A stretch of DNA of 32,564 nt from an uncultured Geobacter sp. (GTDB lineage Bacteria; Desulfobacterota; Desulfuromonadia; Geobacterales; Geobacteraceae), in NCBI GenBank assembly GCA_903915655.1, contig CAIWTU010000038.1:1-32564 (forward strand), given 5' to 3'. Below the pieces are notes generated by a model, which made no database searches, had not been told where the DNA came from, and saw only the letters and a list, made by a program, of their open reading frames with translations. This document shows, one piece after another, positions 24,538-31,110 of the stretch. Position 1 is the first letter of the stretch. Each line of letters starts with the position of its first letter. The translations under genes were made by a program, and so were the position numbers.

Positions 24538-24954
24538 ATGAAGCATTTCCGGAAAGAACTCTGGATCAACGTCCAGAAAAGACGGGAGTTCATCAATATA
24601 ACTCCCCTGGTCAGTGAATGCCTGAGGGAAAGCGGAATAAAGGAGGGGCTTTTACTCTGCAATGCCATGCATATTACTGCCAGTGTTTTTATCAATGATG
24701 ACGAACCGGGGCTGCACCACGATTTCGAGGTTTGGCTTGACGGTCTCGTGCCTGAAAAACCGCACTCCCAATACCGCCACAACACATTTGAAAACAACGC
24801 CGACGCCCATTTGAAAAGGACCGTAATGGGCAGGGAAGTCGTAGTGGCCGTAACCGATGGCATGCTTGATCTGGGCCCATGGGAACAGATTTTTTATGGT
24901 GAATTCGAAGGGAGCAGAAACAAGCGGGTGCTGGTCAAGATAATCGGCAAATAG
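24538..24954 (+). CDS. YjbQ (UPF0047) family protein
   Basis: A 138-residue protein of normal family length. The frame is open further upstream, but GGAGGA seven bases before ATG 24538 and the conserved start of homology ([13 protein letters not shown]) fix the start. Signature segments are [21 protein letters not shown] (metal-binding His and Glu), [33 protein letters not shown] and [21 protein letters not shown]-x-R. YjbQ proteins form trimers with a metal-binding cleft and have been given weak thiamine-phosphate-synthase activity; the physiological role is unsettled. The 180-base interval upstream holds a TTGACA at 24475-24480 without a good -10 partner. Confidence 0.9.
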   Translation: MKHFRKELWINVQKRREFINITPLVSECLRESGIKEGLLLCNAMHITASVFINDDEPGLHHDFEVWLDGLVPEKPHSQYRHNTFENNADAHLKRTVMGREVVVAVTDGMLDLGPWEQIFYGEFEGSRNKRVLVKIIGK

Positions 24955-25014
24955 CGGCGTTGTAAAGGATCATAGAACCAGCCTTTCGGGGGGGGAAGGG
25001 GCGGATTACATACC

Positions 25015-25404
25015 CTATCTGCGAATGGCGATTACGCCCTTGGCCAGTTTTCGTTGCATCCATCTGCAGACCGACTGCTTGATAATTGAACGGGTACCAG
25101 GGATGAGAAAAAAAAGACCCAAAAAATCGGTGAAAAACCCGGGGGTCAGAAGCAGCACGCCGCCAACAAGGATCATTCCACCGTCCAGCAGTTCTGCGGC
25201 AGGCATCCGCCCCTCTGCGAGTTCCGACCTGACACGGACCAGAACGGCAAAACCCTGATGGCGCAACAACCAGGCCCCGGCGAAACTGATAGAGAGGAGA
25301 AGGGCCACAGTCGGCACTGCTCCGATCACACTGCCAACCTTGATTATGATGAAGATTTCAGTAACGGGAACAATAATAAACAAAAGAAAAAGTTTAAGCA
25401 GCAT
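25015..25404 (-). CDS. fxsA: FxsA family membrane protein
   Basis: A small inner-membrane protein of 129 residues from ATG 25404 (133 from ATG 25416). GGTGA lies close before 25404, which gives the usual FxsA opening MLLKLFLLFIIVPVTEIFIIIKVG. Helices lie at about 1-20, 24-44 and 68-95. The conserved GGMILVGGVLLLTPGFFTDFLGLFFLIPGTR segment is intact, followed by a basic tail. FxsA is known for suppressing F-exclusion of phage T7 when overproduced; its normal role is unknown. It is convergent with the YjbQ gene across a G-rich 60-base gap (G8 at 24988-24995) and divergent from the PEP-CTERM gene. Confidence 0.87.
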   Translation of the reverse strand: MLLKLFLLFIIVPVTEIFIIIKVGSVIGAVPTVALLLSISFAGAWLLRHQGFAVLVRVRSELAEGRMPAAELLDGGMILVGGVLLLTPGFFTDFLGLFFLIPGTRSIIKQSVCRWMQRKLAKGVIAIRR

Positions 25405-25593
25405 AGCCTCACCCATTGCAAATATACTTGACCGCCACTCTGGCAGCTCCGCCTATCGGACGGCATCCATCAGCTGGAAACGCCAGATGGCGGAGAGCGA
25501 CCAGATAGTGGAAGCAGAGGGTTTCCCCATAGGTTGTTTTACAACGGACTTTAAAACTTGTCCAGAATAAAGATTTGACCCCGAATCAACTTG

Positions 25594-25612
25594 TCCCTCC
25601 CCGCCCCTCCCT
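25594..25612. repeat. Mirror repeat / predicted G-quadruplex
   Basis: The plus strand is a perfect 19-base mirror repeat of C/T runs about a central G at 25603. The minus strand reads GGGAGGGGCGGGGAGGG, four G-runs with single-base loops, the arrangement that gives very stable parallel quadruplexes. It ends about 80 bases upstream of the sigma-54 promoter. Confidence 0.75.
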
Positions 25613-25692
25613 TTGTCGGAAAATCTTACAATTCGGTCATCAGTTTACATAAACTTAGGACAATATTCCTTATTATCAGTAAGTTATATTTG

Positions 25693-25709
25693 TTGGCACT
25701 CGAATTGCT
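25693..25709 (+). promoter_or_regulatory. Sigma-54 promoter of the PEP-CTERM gene
   Basis: TTGGCAC, five bases (TCGAA), then TTGCT: a full match to the sigma-54 consensus TGGCAC-N5-TTGC(A/T), with GG at -24 and GC at -12. It is correctly oriented and about 70 bases upstream of the ATG. The activator is probably PrsR, encoded at 27260-28627. Confidence 0.85.
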
Positions 25710-25776
25710 AGAGATACCGCAAACAGTTAAAGATCGGTTCTCCGATCAGTTTTATCAACCAAAGGAGGGAGAGAAG

Positions 25777-26343
25777 ATGAAAAAACTACTTTTGGCGATA
25801 GCGGCGTCCAGCTTACTGCTGGTCGGGTTGGGTGGGACGGCAGGTGCGATACCGTTTGTAAGCACAACGGATCTGTCTCAATTTGGTCTTTTTGGAGCGT
25901 TATCTGGAAAGGACACAATAACATGGGCGCAGGCAATGCCATATGACTTTCAAATACCTTATGACACCGTCAACAGTGCGACATTGAAAATTTACTCTAA
26001 CTTTGTTAACGGAAATAACGATCTGGTAACCGCTGAGAACACCTATCTGGGCAAATTGACGAATGATACCGGGTGGACTTGGTTCAGTAACCCCCTCGAA
26101 ACAAGCACGTTTGACGTTAAATCAGCAATAACCTCACCTTGGGCAACAGGGGATCCGCTGCATGTATCTTTGGCATACGATGAGAAATTTTTCACTGCCG
26201 GTGTTCTCTATCTTGACCGTTCCGTAATGACCCTCGATTACCAAAATGGCTCCGCCCCCGTACCTGAGCCTGGTACCATTGTCCTCCTAGGCGCTGGCCT
26301 CCTCGGCCTCGGACTCTACGGCCGCAGAAGGATGCAGAAGTAA
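25777..26343 (+). CDS. PEP-CTERM sorting-signal protein
   Basis: A 188-residue exported protein. ATG 25777 follows AAAGGAGG by eight bases; the frame is open further upstream without relevance. The signal peptide runs to about residue 24 (LLLVGLGGTAGA/IPF). The body is low in Cys and rich in Thr, Asn and aromatics (TLKIYSNFVNGNNDL, WTWFSNPLETSTFDVKSAI), a beta-rich surface-protein type. The C-terminus is a textbook PEP-CTERM signal: VPEPGT at 162-167, a hydrophobic helix (IVLLGAGLLGLGLYG) and RRR. Exosortase would cut at the PEP motif and release or attach the protein at the cell surface or in exopolysaccharide. No exosortase gene is in this window. Transcription is predicted to be sigma-54-dependent. 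Confidence 0.9.
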   Translation: MKKLLLAIAASSLLLVGLGGTAGAIPFVSTTDLSQFGLFGALSGKDTITWAQAMPYDFQIPYDTVNSATLKIYSNFVNGNNDLVTAENTYLGKLTNDTGWTWFSNPLETSTFDVKSAITSPWATGDPLHVSLAYDEKFFTAGVLYLDRSVMTLDYQNGSAPVPEPGTIVLLGAGLLGLGLYGRRRMQK

Positions 26344-26348
26344 TCTGT

Positions 26349-26410
26349 AAAAAAAACCGACATCAGCAAGGAGGGCCGTCCGCAGGGGTGGCCCTCCTTG
26401 CTGATGTCGG
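26349..26410. terminator. Long intrinsic terminator hairpin between convergent genes
   Basis: A perfect 21-bp stem (26357-26377 with 26390-26410) encloses a 12-base loop. A8 at 26349-26356 gives a U-tract for transcripts arriving from the minus-strand prs genes. On the plus strand no T-run follows, so termination of the PEP-CTERM message relies on the stem alone, which would also protect its 3' end. Confidence 0.85.
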
Positions 26411-26476
26411 GTAAGAAAGAGTAGGGATCAAATCTATTTTATGCCAACAAGATTTCAGGATCGACGCTCGAATACT

Positions 26477-27244
26477 CTACCAGAAATGCCAATTCCCGGT
26501 TTGCATGACATATATCCCCAGTGCGAGGTTGGTGACGGCATGGGCGACAATACAGTGCGAAATACTGCGGGTATAGTATAGAAGCATGCTGTAGGCAATT
26601 CCAGCCATTATACCGGCAAGGGGCAGATTGTGCTCAAGGCCGAAGAATACCGCCGTTACGAGAAACGAAGGCCATGTAAAGAGTCCCAGCGGGACCTTCG
26701 AGAAATCCTGATCGATTAAATAACGGATGAAAAACGATCGCCAGAAAAGCTCTTCCATCAACGGAACCACGATCACTGCGCCGCTGAGGCGTGCCGCCAT
26801 CAGCGAGATCCTTGCGGTATTCCCCTGAAAAAGATCCGGGTTGAAACCCGAAGGGGTACCAATTGCAGCGGAGGGGAAGTCCATGTTTATCCAGAGGAGA
26901 AAGACTGCAATACCGGTGAAGATGCTGACCAGTGTGTCAGAAGGTTTATAAAGGTCTCTGAAGTCGACCTCAGTATACTCTTTTCTGTACAGAAAGAGGA
27001 GGAGTGCAACGGAGAGTGCCTTGAGAGGGTAAGAATAAAAGGTGAACTGGGGCGACAGAGGCAGGATCCCCTCCCCGTCCAGAAACCGGCGTCCCTCTTC
27101 CAGCGCAATAAAAGCCATATAAAGCGCAAAAGGGGCTATGCGGCAAAACGCGCCATTTTTTAATAAGTTGAACCTCGAACAAGCAGGTGACACCCTACTC
27201 GGCTCAGGATATCGTAAAAGCCGGATTAAACCTTTGATCCTCAT
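26477..27244 (-). CDS. CPBP-family intramembrane metalloprotease (CAAX-protease-related, PEP-CTERM-associated type)
   Basis: A polytopic membrane protein of about 255 residues. The frame can start at GTG 27259, directly after the prsR stop, or at ATG 27244. I prefer the ATG because AGGTGA precedes it. Numbered from the GTG, the motifs are EE at 169-170 with R174 (PLMEELFWRSFFIR), FGLEH with H210, and HAVTN with H240 and N244. These are the three conserved blocks of the CPBP/Abi (type II CAAX protease) family, and about six hydrophobic segments surround them. A CAAX-protease-related subfamily is known to travel with exosortase/PEP-CTERM systems, and the link to prsK-prsR suggests this is such a member. 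Its substrate is unknown. It abuts prsR and ends before the long terminator. Confidence 0.85.
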   Translation of the reverse strand: MRIKGLIRLLRYPEPSRVSPACSRFNLLKNGAFCRIAPFALYMAFIALEEGRRFLDGEGILPLSPQFTFYSYPLKALSVALLLFLYRKEYTEVDFRDLYKPSDTLVSIFTGIAVFLLWINMDFPSAAIGTPSGFNPDLFQGNTARISLMAARLSGAVIVVPLMEELFWRSFFIRYLIDQDFSKVPLGLFTWPSFLVTAVFFGLEHNLPLAGIMAGIAYSMLLYYTRSISHCIVAHAVTNLALGIYVMQTGNWHFW

Positions 27245-27259
27245 GGGAAAACATTTCAC

Positions 27260-28627
27260 CTACACACCCAGACCGTGCTTCTTCATCAGGTCATAAAGAG
27301 TTGGTCTGCTCACGGACAGAGCTTCTGCCGCTCTCGCTATGTTTCCGCCCTGTTCCCTTAGCACTGAGGTGATCATTCCCCTTTCAACCCTGTCCCGCGC
27401 ATCCTTCAGGGTCAACTTCTCGACCGTTGATCCTTCCGGTGCCTCCGTAAGCAGATCAAATCCAAGGTCAGCCGGTTCCAGCAGCCCAGAATCGGACATG
27501 ATGACGGCCCTCTGTACCCTGTTTTCCAATTCCCTCACATTTCCGGGCCATCTATACGACTGGATCCGCTCAATTGCTGCGGGGCCGAATCCCTTTATTT
27601 TCCGGTTCAATCCTTCAGTGTATCTCCGAAGGAAGAGGTTCGCCAGAAGAATGATGTCATCCCCCCTCTCCCGCAAAGGAGGAAGATGAAGGTTTATTAC
27701 AGCTGTCCTGTAGTAAAGATCTTCCCTGAACGCCCCTTCCCTTATAGCCTTATCGATATCAATATTGGTGGCGGAAACAACCCTCGCATCTATGATTATA
27801 TCCTCCCTCCCCCCAACTCGCTGAATTATTTTCCCCTGGAGAAAGCGAAGAAGCTTGACCTGGAGGCTTGCAGGGAGTTCTCCGATCTCATCAAGGAAAA
27901 GAGTCCCCATAGCAGCATACTCGAACTTTCCCAAAACCCGGGATTGAGCCCCGGTAAATGCACCTTTTTCGTAACCGAATAGCTCTGATTCAAGCAGGGT
28001 TTCCGGTATGGCTCCACAATTGATTGGAATAAAGGGTTTATCCTTCCTCAGGCTCATGTTATGGATCGCAAGAGCAACCATTTCCTTCCCGGTGCCGCTC
28101 TCGCCGGTAATGAAAACCGGAACATCGGAGGTTGCAACCTTCCTTATTGTTGCGAAAATCCGCTCCATTTGCGGACAGTTGCCCACTATCCCCCCGAATT
28201 GAGTACCTTTCTGCTCAAGGGCTTTCTGCAGACGGCGGTTTTCGTCTTCGATGGAGCGTATGTGCAGTGCTCTCCTGATAACGACTTTCAGCTCATTAAT
28301 GTCGATCGGTTTCTGATAGAAGTCACAAGCTCCGGTCTGGACCGCCCTGAGGGCAATGCTTCTCTCCTCATTCCCTGTAATAATAATTACTTTGGTAGCC
28401 GGATCTGTGTTCAGGATCTCCTCCAGACAACGAAAACCCTCTGTCGAACCATTCGGATCAGGTGGGAGACCAAGATCAAGTGTCACAACATTCGGTCTGA
28501 GCTTCTTGAAGGAACTGATCGCATCCATGCCATTTTCGGCAAGAAAGACCTCATATTCCTTTGATAGCCCCCATTTGAGCTGTTTCCGTATTTCTTCACT
28601 ATCGTCTACAATCAATATTCTTTCCAT
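27260..28627 (-). CDS. prsR: Sigma-54-dependent response regulator PrsR (PEP-CTERM-associated)
   Basis: About 455 residues from ATG 28627, chosen because AGGAG lies five bases before it and the product then begins MERILIVDD; an ATG five codons earlier lacks a ribosome site. A receiver domain occupies about 1-120 (acid pair VDD, phospho-acceptor D in VTLDLGLP, Lys in YQKPID). The AAA+ sigma-54 activation domain carries Walker A GESGTGKE, the sigma-54 contact loop KGAFTGA, Walker B GTLFLDEIGE and the Arg finger region (FREDLYYR). A Fis-type helix-turn-helix ends the protein (NIARAAEALSVSRPTLYDLMKKHGL). This is the architecture of the PEP-CTERM response regulator family. The prsK stop is about 40 bases upstream. 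It should be phosphorylated by PrsK and open sigma-54 promoters such as those at 25693 and 30865. Confidence 0.92.
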   Translation of the reverse strand: MERILIVDDSEEIRKQLKWGLSKEYEVFLAENGMDAISSFKKLRPNVVTLDLGLPPDPNGSTEGFRCLEEILNTDPATKVIIITGNEERSIALRAVQTGACDFYQKPIDINELKVVIRRALHIRSIEDENRRLQKALEQKGTQFGGIVGNCPQMERIFATIRKVATSDVPVFITGESGTGKEMVALAIHNMSLRKDKPFIPINCGAIPETLLESELFGYEKGAFTGAQSRVLGKFEYAAMGTLFLDEIGELPASLQVKLLRFLQGKIIQRVGGREDIIIDARVVSATNIDIDKAIREGAFREDLYYRTAVINLHLPPLRERGDDIILLANLFLRRYTEGLNRKIKGFGPAAIERIQSYRWPGNVRELENRVQRAVIMSDSGLLEPADLGFDLLTEAPEGSTVEKLTLKDARDRVERGMITSVLREQGGNIARAAEALSVSRPTLYDLMKKHGLGV

Positions 28628-28669
28628 ACATGCTCCTGGCATAGTTGGAAGCGATTAGCGATCGGTCCT

Positions 28670-30742
28670 TTACGCTACACGCTGTTCATTACACGCTCCC
28701 TTCCTCGGCAAAATGACCGTAAAGGTAGTTCCAACACCGACCTTACTGGTAACCGCTATAGTTCCGCCATGGGACTCGACAATCTGTTTACACTGGTACA
28801 GACCTATCCCAAGCCCCTTGGCCTTCGTTGTCTGAAATGGCTTAAAAAGGCTTTTCCTGATAAAATCCTCCGTCATACCGCACCCTTCGTCGCTGACCCG
28901 GATATAGACAGTGTCATCACCTCCCACCTCAAGAGAGACAGGGCCACCCCCTCCGCTTGCCTCAAGGGCATTCAGGATCAGATTAAGCAGGAGCTTGTTT
29001 ATTTCCTCGATATCTACCTCGTGAAATACCTGGCTCCCCGAAATTTTGATTTCTCCACCAACAACCTGCCTTGCCACGCTATCAGCGATCTGCAGAAGAT
29101 CAGCCGGTTGACGGCGGGAAGACCCTTTATCCTGCAAGTTCTTAAGTTTCAGGATTAATTCATTCATTTTTGCTACCGTGCCGGCTAGAGATTCCAGCAT
29201 ATCAACCTGGAATTCCGGATTATCAATAAACTGCTTCGCATTATCTACAACCAGCGACAGCGTCGTAACTAGATTCTTCAGGTCATGTAACATGAAAGTT
29301 GATAATTTGCCTATCGCTCCCATCTCCCTTGCTCGGTAAAGCTGGTCCGAAAGTTGCAAGTTAAGAATTGCTGAGGCGCTCTGACACGCCAGGGTTTTCA
29401 TCAGGTCATGGTCTTCGTAATTGTACGTCTCATTACTGTTGAGAGACCTGCCGAGAAGGATAAACCCCTCTAGCCTTTCAGCCAGGAAAAGAGGAACAGC
29501 AAAAGTTGCGGAGAGGCTGGAGAGAAATTTCTGTTGTTCATCACTAACTTCCAGATTTTGTTCCAGGATGTGCACGACCCATTTATGGGTGGACATAAAC
29601 TCCGGAAGGGGTTCCCCGATACTGAAGAGAATCGGGGAGATTTCCGTCCCCAGGACGGCGGCAGACTGAAAGTGCTCACATTCATAATCACGAAGAAAGA
29701 GTACTCCGCAACCCATGCCAAAGGTTTCACAGAAACCTGAAACGATAGATCTGAGAAGATCATCACGGCTTTTTGCGGAGGTAAGGCGGTCGGTAAAATC
29801 AAGCCACTGGGTTTTATAATCAAACTTTTGCCTGTAAAAATTTTTGTGCAGAAACACCTTAAGCTTTCTCTTCACCGTTTCCGACAGAATCATTACAAGG
29901 AGTCCTATCCCGACGATGAAACCGATTGCCATAAACAGGGAACGTTTAAAAGGATCACCGAAATACTTCATCCCCTCGCCCAGCAGACCGAGAGAGATGA
30001 GGTAAATTCCTATAATTAAGAGAACCACCGACCTGAAGGCCATCTGCCTGGAAATGGTGACCCGCACTTCCCTCCCCCTCCAAAGGTGGGAGTATGTGAT
30101 CATTCCTGTTGCCGTAATCAGTGCAACCGACCTGAGGGGAAGGAGGTTCATGTTAAGGCTTCTATAAAGGAGTCCCTGGCTATAGTAGAAAGCCAGTACC
30201 GCGAGGAGAGCACCAACACCAAGGAGATCAAACTTTATAGCCCAGCGTGCGCCATGAGTGGCGCCCGCGAGGGTAGTTTCCAGGTTGACCATCGCCATTA
30301 TCAAAAAGAGCGTAAACACGATATAGTAGACATACGCTGTGTTTCCAAGAAAAAGCATCCGTTCAGCGCCGAAGTCGGGAGAGTAGAAGAAAGAGGTGAC
30401 AGGAAAAAGCATGGCAAGCAGGGGGAAAACAGCGGAACTGACAACCAAAATCCGCTCCCCGATCGAGAAAGAGCCAAAATTGTGTTTTCGAGCATAAGTC
30501 AGACTGAAAAAAAGCGCCTGCAATGGAAGGAACCCTTCAGCCGTCAAGGAGAATTTTTTCCAGAACAGGAAATTGTCGGGCTGAAGCAGCGCCAGCAGGT
30601 CAAAAAACTCCAGGCCCGTAGCAGTCAACATCAGATAAACAAGGAGGGTGGACGCCAAGGATCTGTCCCTCCGCACAAACAGAAGGATAGAAAAGGCGAC
30701 AGTAAGAATGATTGCAAGCGATGACAAAATAATCTGGGGCAT
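28670..30742 (-). CDS. prsK: Membrane histidine kinase PrsK (PEP-CTERM-associated)
   Basis: A 690-residue sensor kinase. It has eight or so membrane segments in residues 1-290 (for example IILSSLAIILTVAFSILLF and LFMAIGFIVGIGLLVMIL), a GAF-like domain at about 320-465 (FCETFGMGCGVLFLRD... ATFAVPLFLAERLEGFILLG), then the kinase core. The H-box is STFMLHDLKNLVTTL with H486, the N-box LLNLILNALEA, G1 SDEGCGM, F-box KSLFKPFQTTK and G2 KGLGIGLYQCKQIVESHGG. The HDLKN type of H-box and the GAF insertion match the PrsK family, whose genes sit beside prsR in exosortase-containing genomes. The signal it senses is unknown. An AGGT ribosome site precedes the ATG, and a sigma-54-type promoter lies about 100 bases upstream. 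Confidence 0.9.
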   Translation of the reverse strand: MPQIILSSLAIILTVAFSILLFVRRDRSLASTLLVYLMLTATGLEFFDLLALLQPDNFLFWKKFSLTAEGFLPLQALFFSLTYARKHNFGSFSIGERILVVSSAVFPLLAMLFPVTSFFYSPDFGAERMLFLGNTAYVYYIVFTLFLIMAMVNLETTLAGATHGARWAIKFDLLGVGALLAVLAFYYSQGLLYRSLNMNLLPLRSVALITATGMITYSHLWRGREVRVTISRQMAFRSVVLLIIGIYLISLGLLGEGMKYFGDPFKRSLFMAIGFIVGIGLLVMILSETVKRKLKVFLHKNFYRQKFDYKTQWLDFTDRLTSAKSRDDLLRSIVSGFCETFGMGCGVLFLRDYECEHFQSAAVLGTEISPILFSIGEPLPEFMSTHKWVVHILEQNLEVSDEQQKFLSSLSATFAVPLFLAERLEGFILLGRSLNSNETYNYEDHDLMKTLACQSASAILNLQLSDQLYRAREMGAIGKLSTFMLHDLKNLVTTLSLVVDNAKQFIDNPEFQVDMLESLAGTVAKMNELILKLKNLQDKGSSRRQPADLLQIADSVARQVVGGEIKISGSQVFHEVDIEEINKLLLNLILNALEASGGGGPVSLEVGGDDTVYIRVSDEGCGMTEDFIRKSLFKPFQTTKAKGLGIGLYQCKQIVESHGGTIAVTSKVGVGTTFTVILPRKGACNEQRVA

Positions 30743-30849
30743 TTATATCAACCTGAATTAAGCGCAAATGGCGGCCGGCAGAAGGAGAAGCGCTGACCAC
30801 TGAAAGGGCCGGCATTTCATCCTGTCCTGCAAACTGCCTGTAAGCATAC

Positions 30850-30865
30850 AGCAGTTCAGGTGCCA
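30850..30865 (-). promoter_or_regulatory. Sigma-54-type promoter upstream of prsK
   Basis: On the minus strand TGGCAC, CTGAA, CTGCT: GG and GC are spaced exactly as in -24/-12 promoters, with one departure (C for T) from TTGC. The core is nearly the same as that of the PEP-CTERM promoter (TGGCAC-TCGAA-TTGCT). It would start transcription about 97 bases before the prsK ATG. Confidence 0.7.
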
Positions 30866-31011
30866 TTTCAATATAAGCACTACCATTCAGATGATTTTAC
30901 GGACCAGTTATTCATAGGGACCTCAACATATAGAAATTTTTTTCTGAACATTTTACCGTACAAATTAACAATCAACTGCAAATGAATCAGGAGCCTCTAC
31001 TCCTTAAAACA

Positions 31012-31056
31012 CCCCTCCTCCAATTCCCGCCCCACTGGCGGCAATTGGAGGAGGGG
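31012..31056. terminator. Large G/C-rich hairpin in the prsK-crp interval
   Basis: CCCCTCCTCCAATT (31012-31025) pairs perfectly with AATTGGAGGAGGGG (31043-31056). An inner CCGCC/GGCGG continues the stem after a single mismatch, leaving a 5-base loop. There is no T-run. It lies between divergent genes, so terminating either is not an obvious role; it may be a palindromic repeat or an insulator. Confidence 0.55.
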
Positions 31057-31084
31057 AAGGATGCTGCGCTTATTGATGTAAAAA

Positions 31085-31093
31085 TGCTACAAT
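31085..31093 (+). promoter_or_regulatory. Putative extended -10 promoter of the Crp-type gene
   Basis: TGCTACAAT has the TG-N-TATAAT form and lies 17 bases upstream of the ATG, with GGAGG at 31101-31105. The leader would be only about ten bases. No good -35 box is visible, which fits an extended -10 or an activator-dependent promoter. Confidence 0.4.
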
Positions 31094-31110
31094 GAATTCA
31101 GGAGGCTGCT

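Larger units (their letters stand above)
25405..25776. other. Regulatory interval between fxsA and the PEP-CTERM gene
   Basis: This gene-free interval of about 370 bases is unusually structured. It contains CTCCGCC/GGCGGAG arms (25447-25453, 25489-25495), GTTGT-TTT-ACAAC (25533-25545), a direct repeat AACTTGTCC (25555-25563, 25588-25596; 33 bases apart), a G-quadruplex/mirror repeat (25594-25612), GTTTA-CA-TAAAC (25643-25654), a sigma-54 promoter (25693-25709) and AAAGGAGG (25761-25768). The repeats upstream of the promoter are candidates for activator binding. Confidence 0.6.
30743..31110. other. Divergent regulatory interval between prsK and the Crp-type gene
   Basis: No gene is evident in these 368 bases. 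They hold the prsK leader with two TGCCGGCC copies (minus strand), a sigma-54-type promoter (30850-30865), two related 12-base sequences ATTTTAC-GG-AC (30894-30904) and ATTTTACCGTAC (30950-30961), an AT-rich stretch, a large hairpin (31012-31056) and the extended -10 promoter of the Crp-type gene. Confidence 0.55.

Noticed and set aside
25591-25776. 62-codon N-terminal extension of the PEP-CTERM protein
   Set aside because: It would translate through the sigma-54 promoter and the ribosome site, and would place a good signal peptide in mid-protein.
30086-30724. 212-codon plus-strand open frame
   Set aside because: Antisense to the membrane part of prsK. Its Lys/Arg/Glu/Gln-rich product is the expected mirror of hydrophobic codons.
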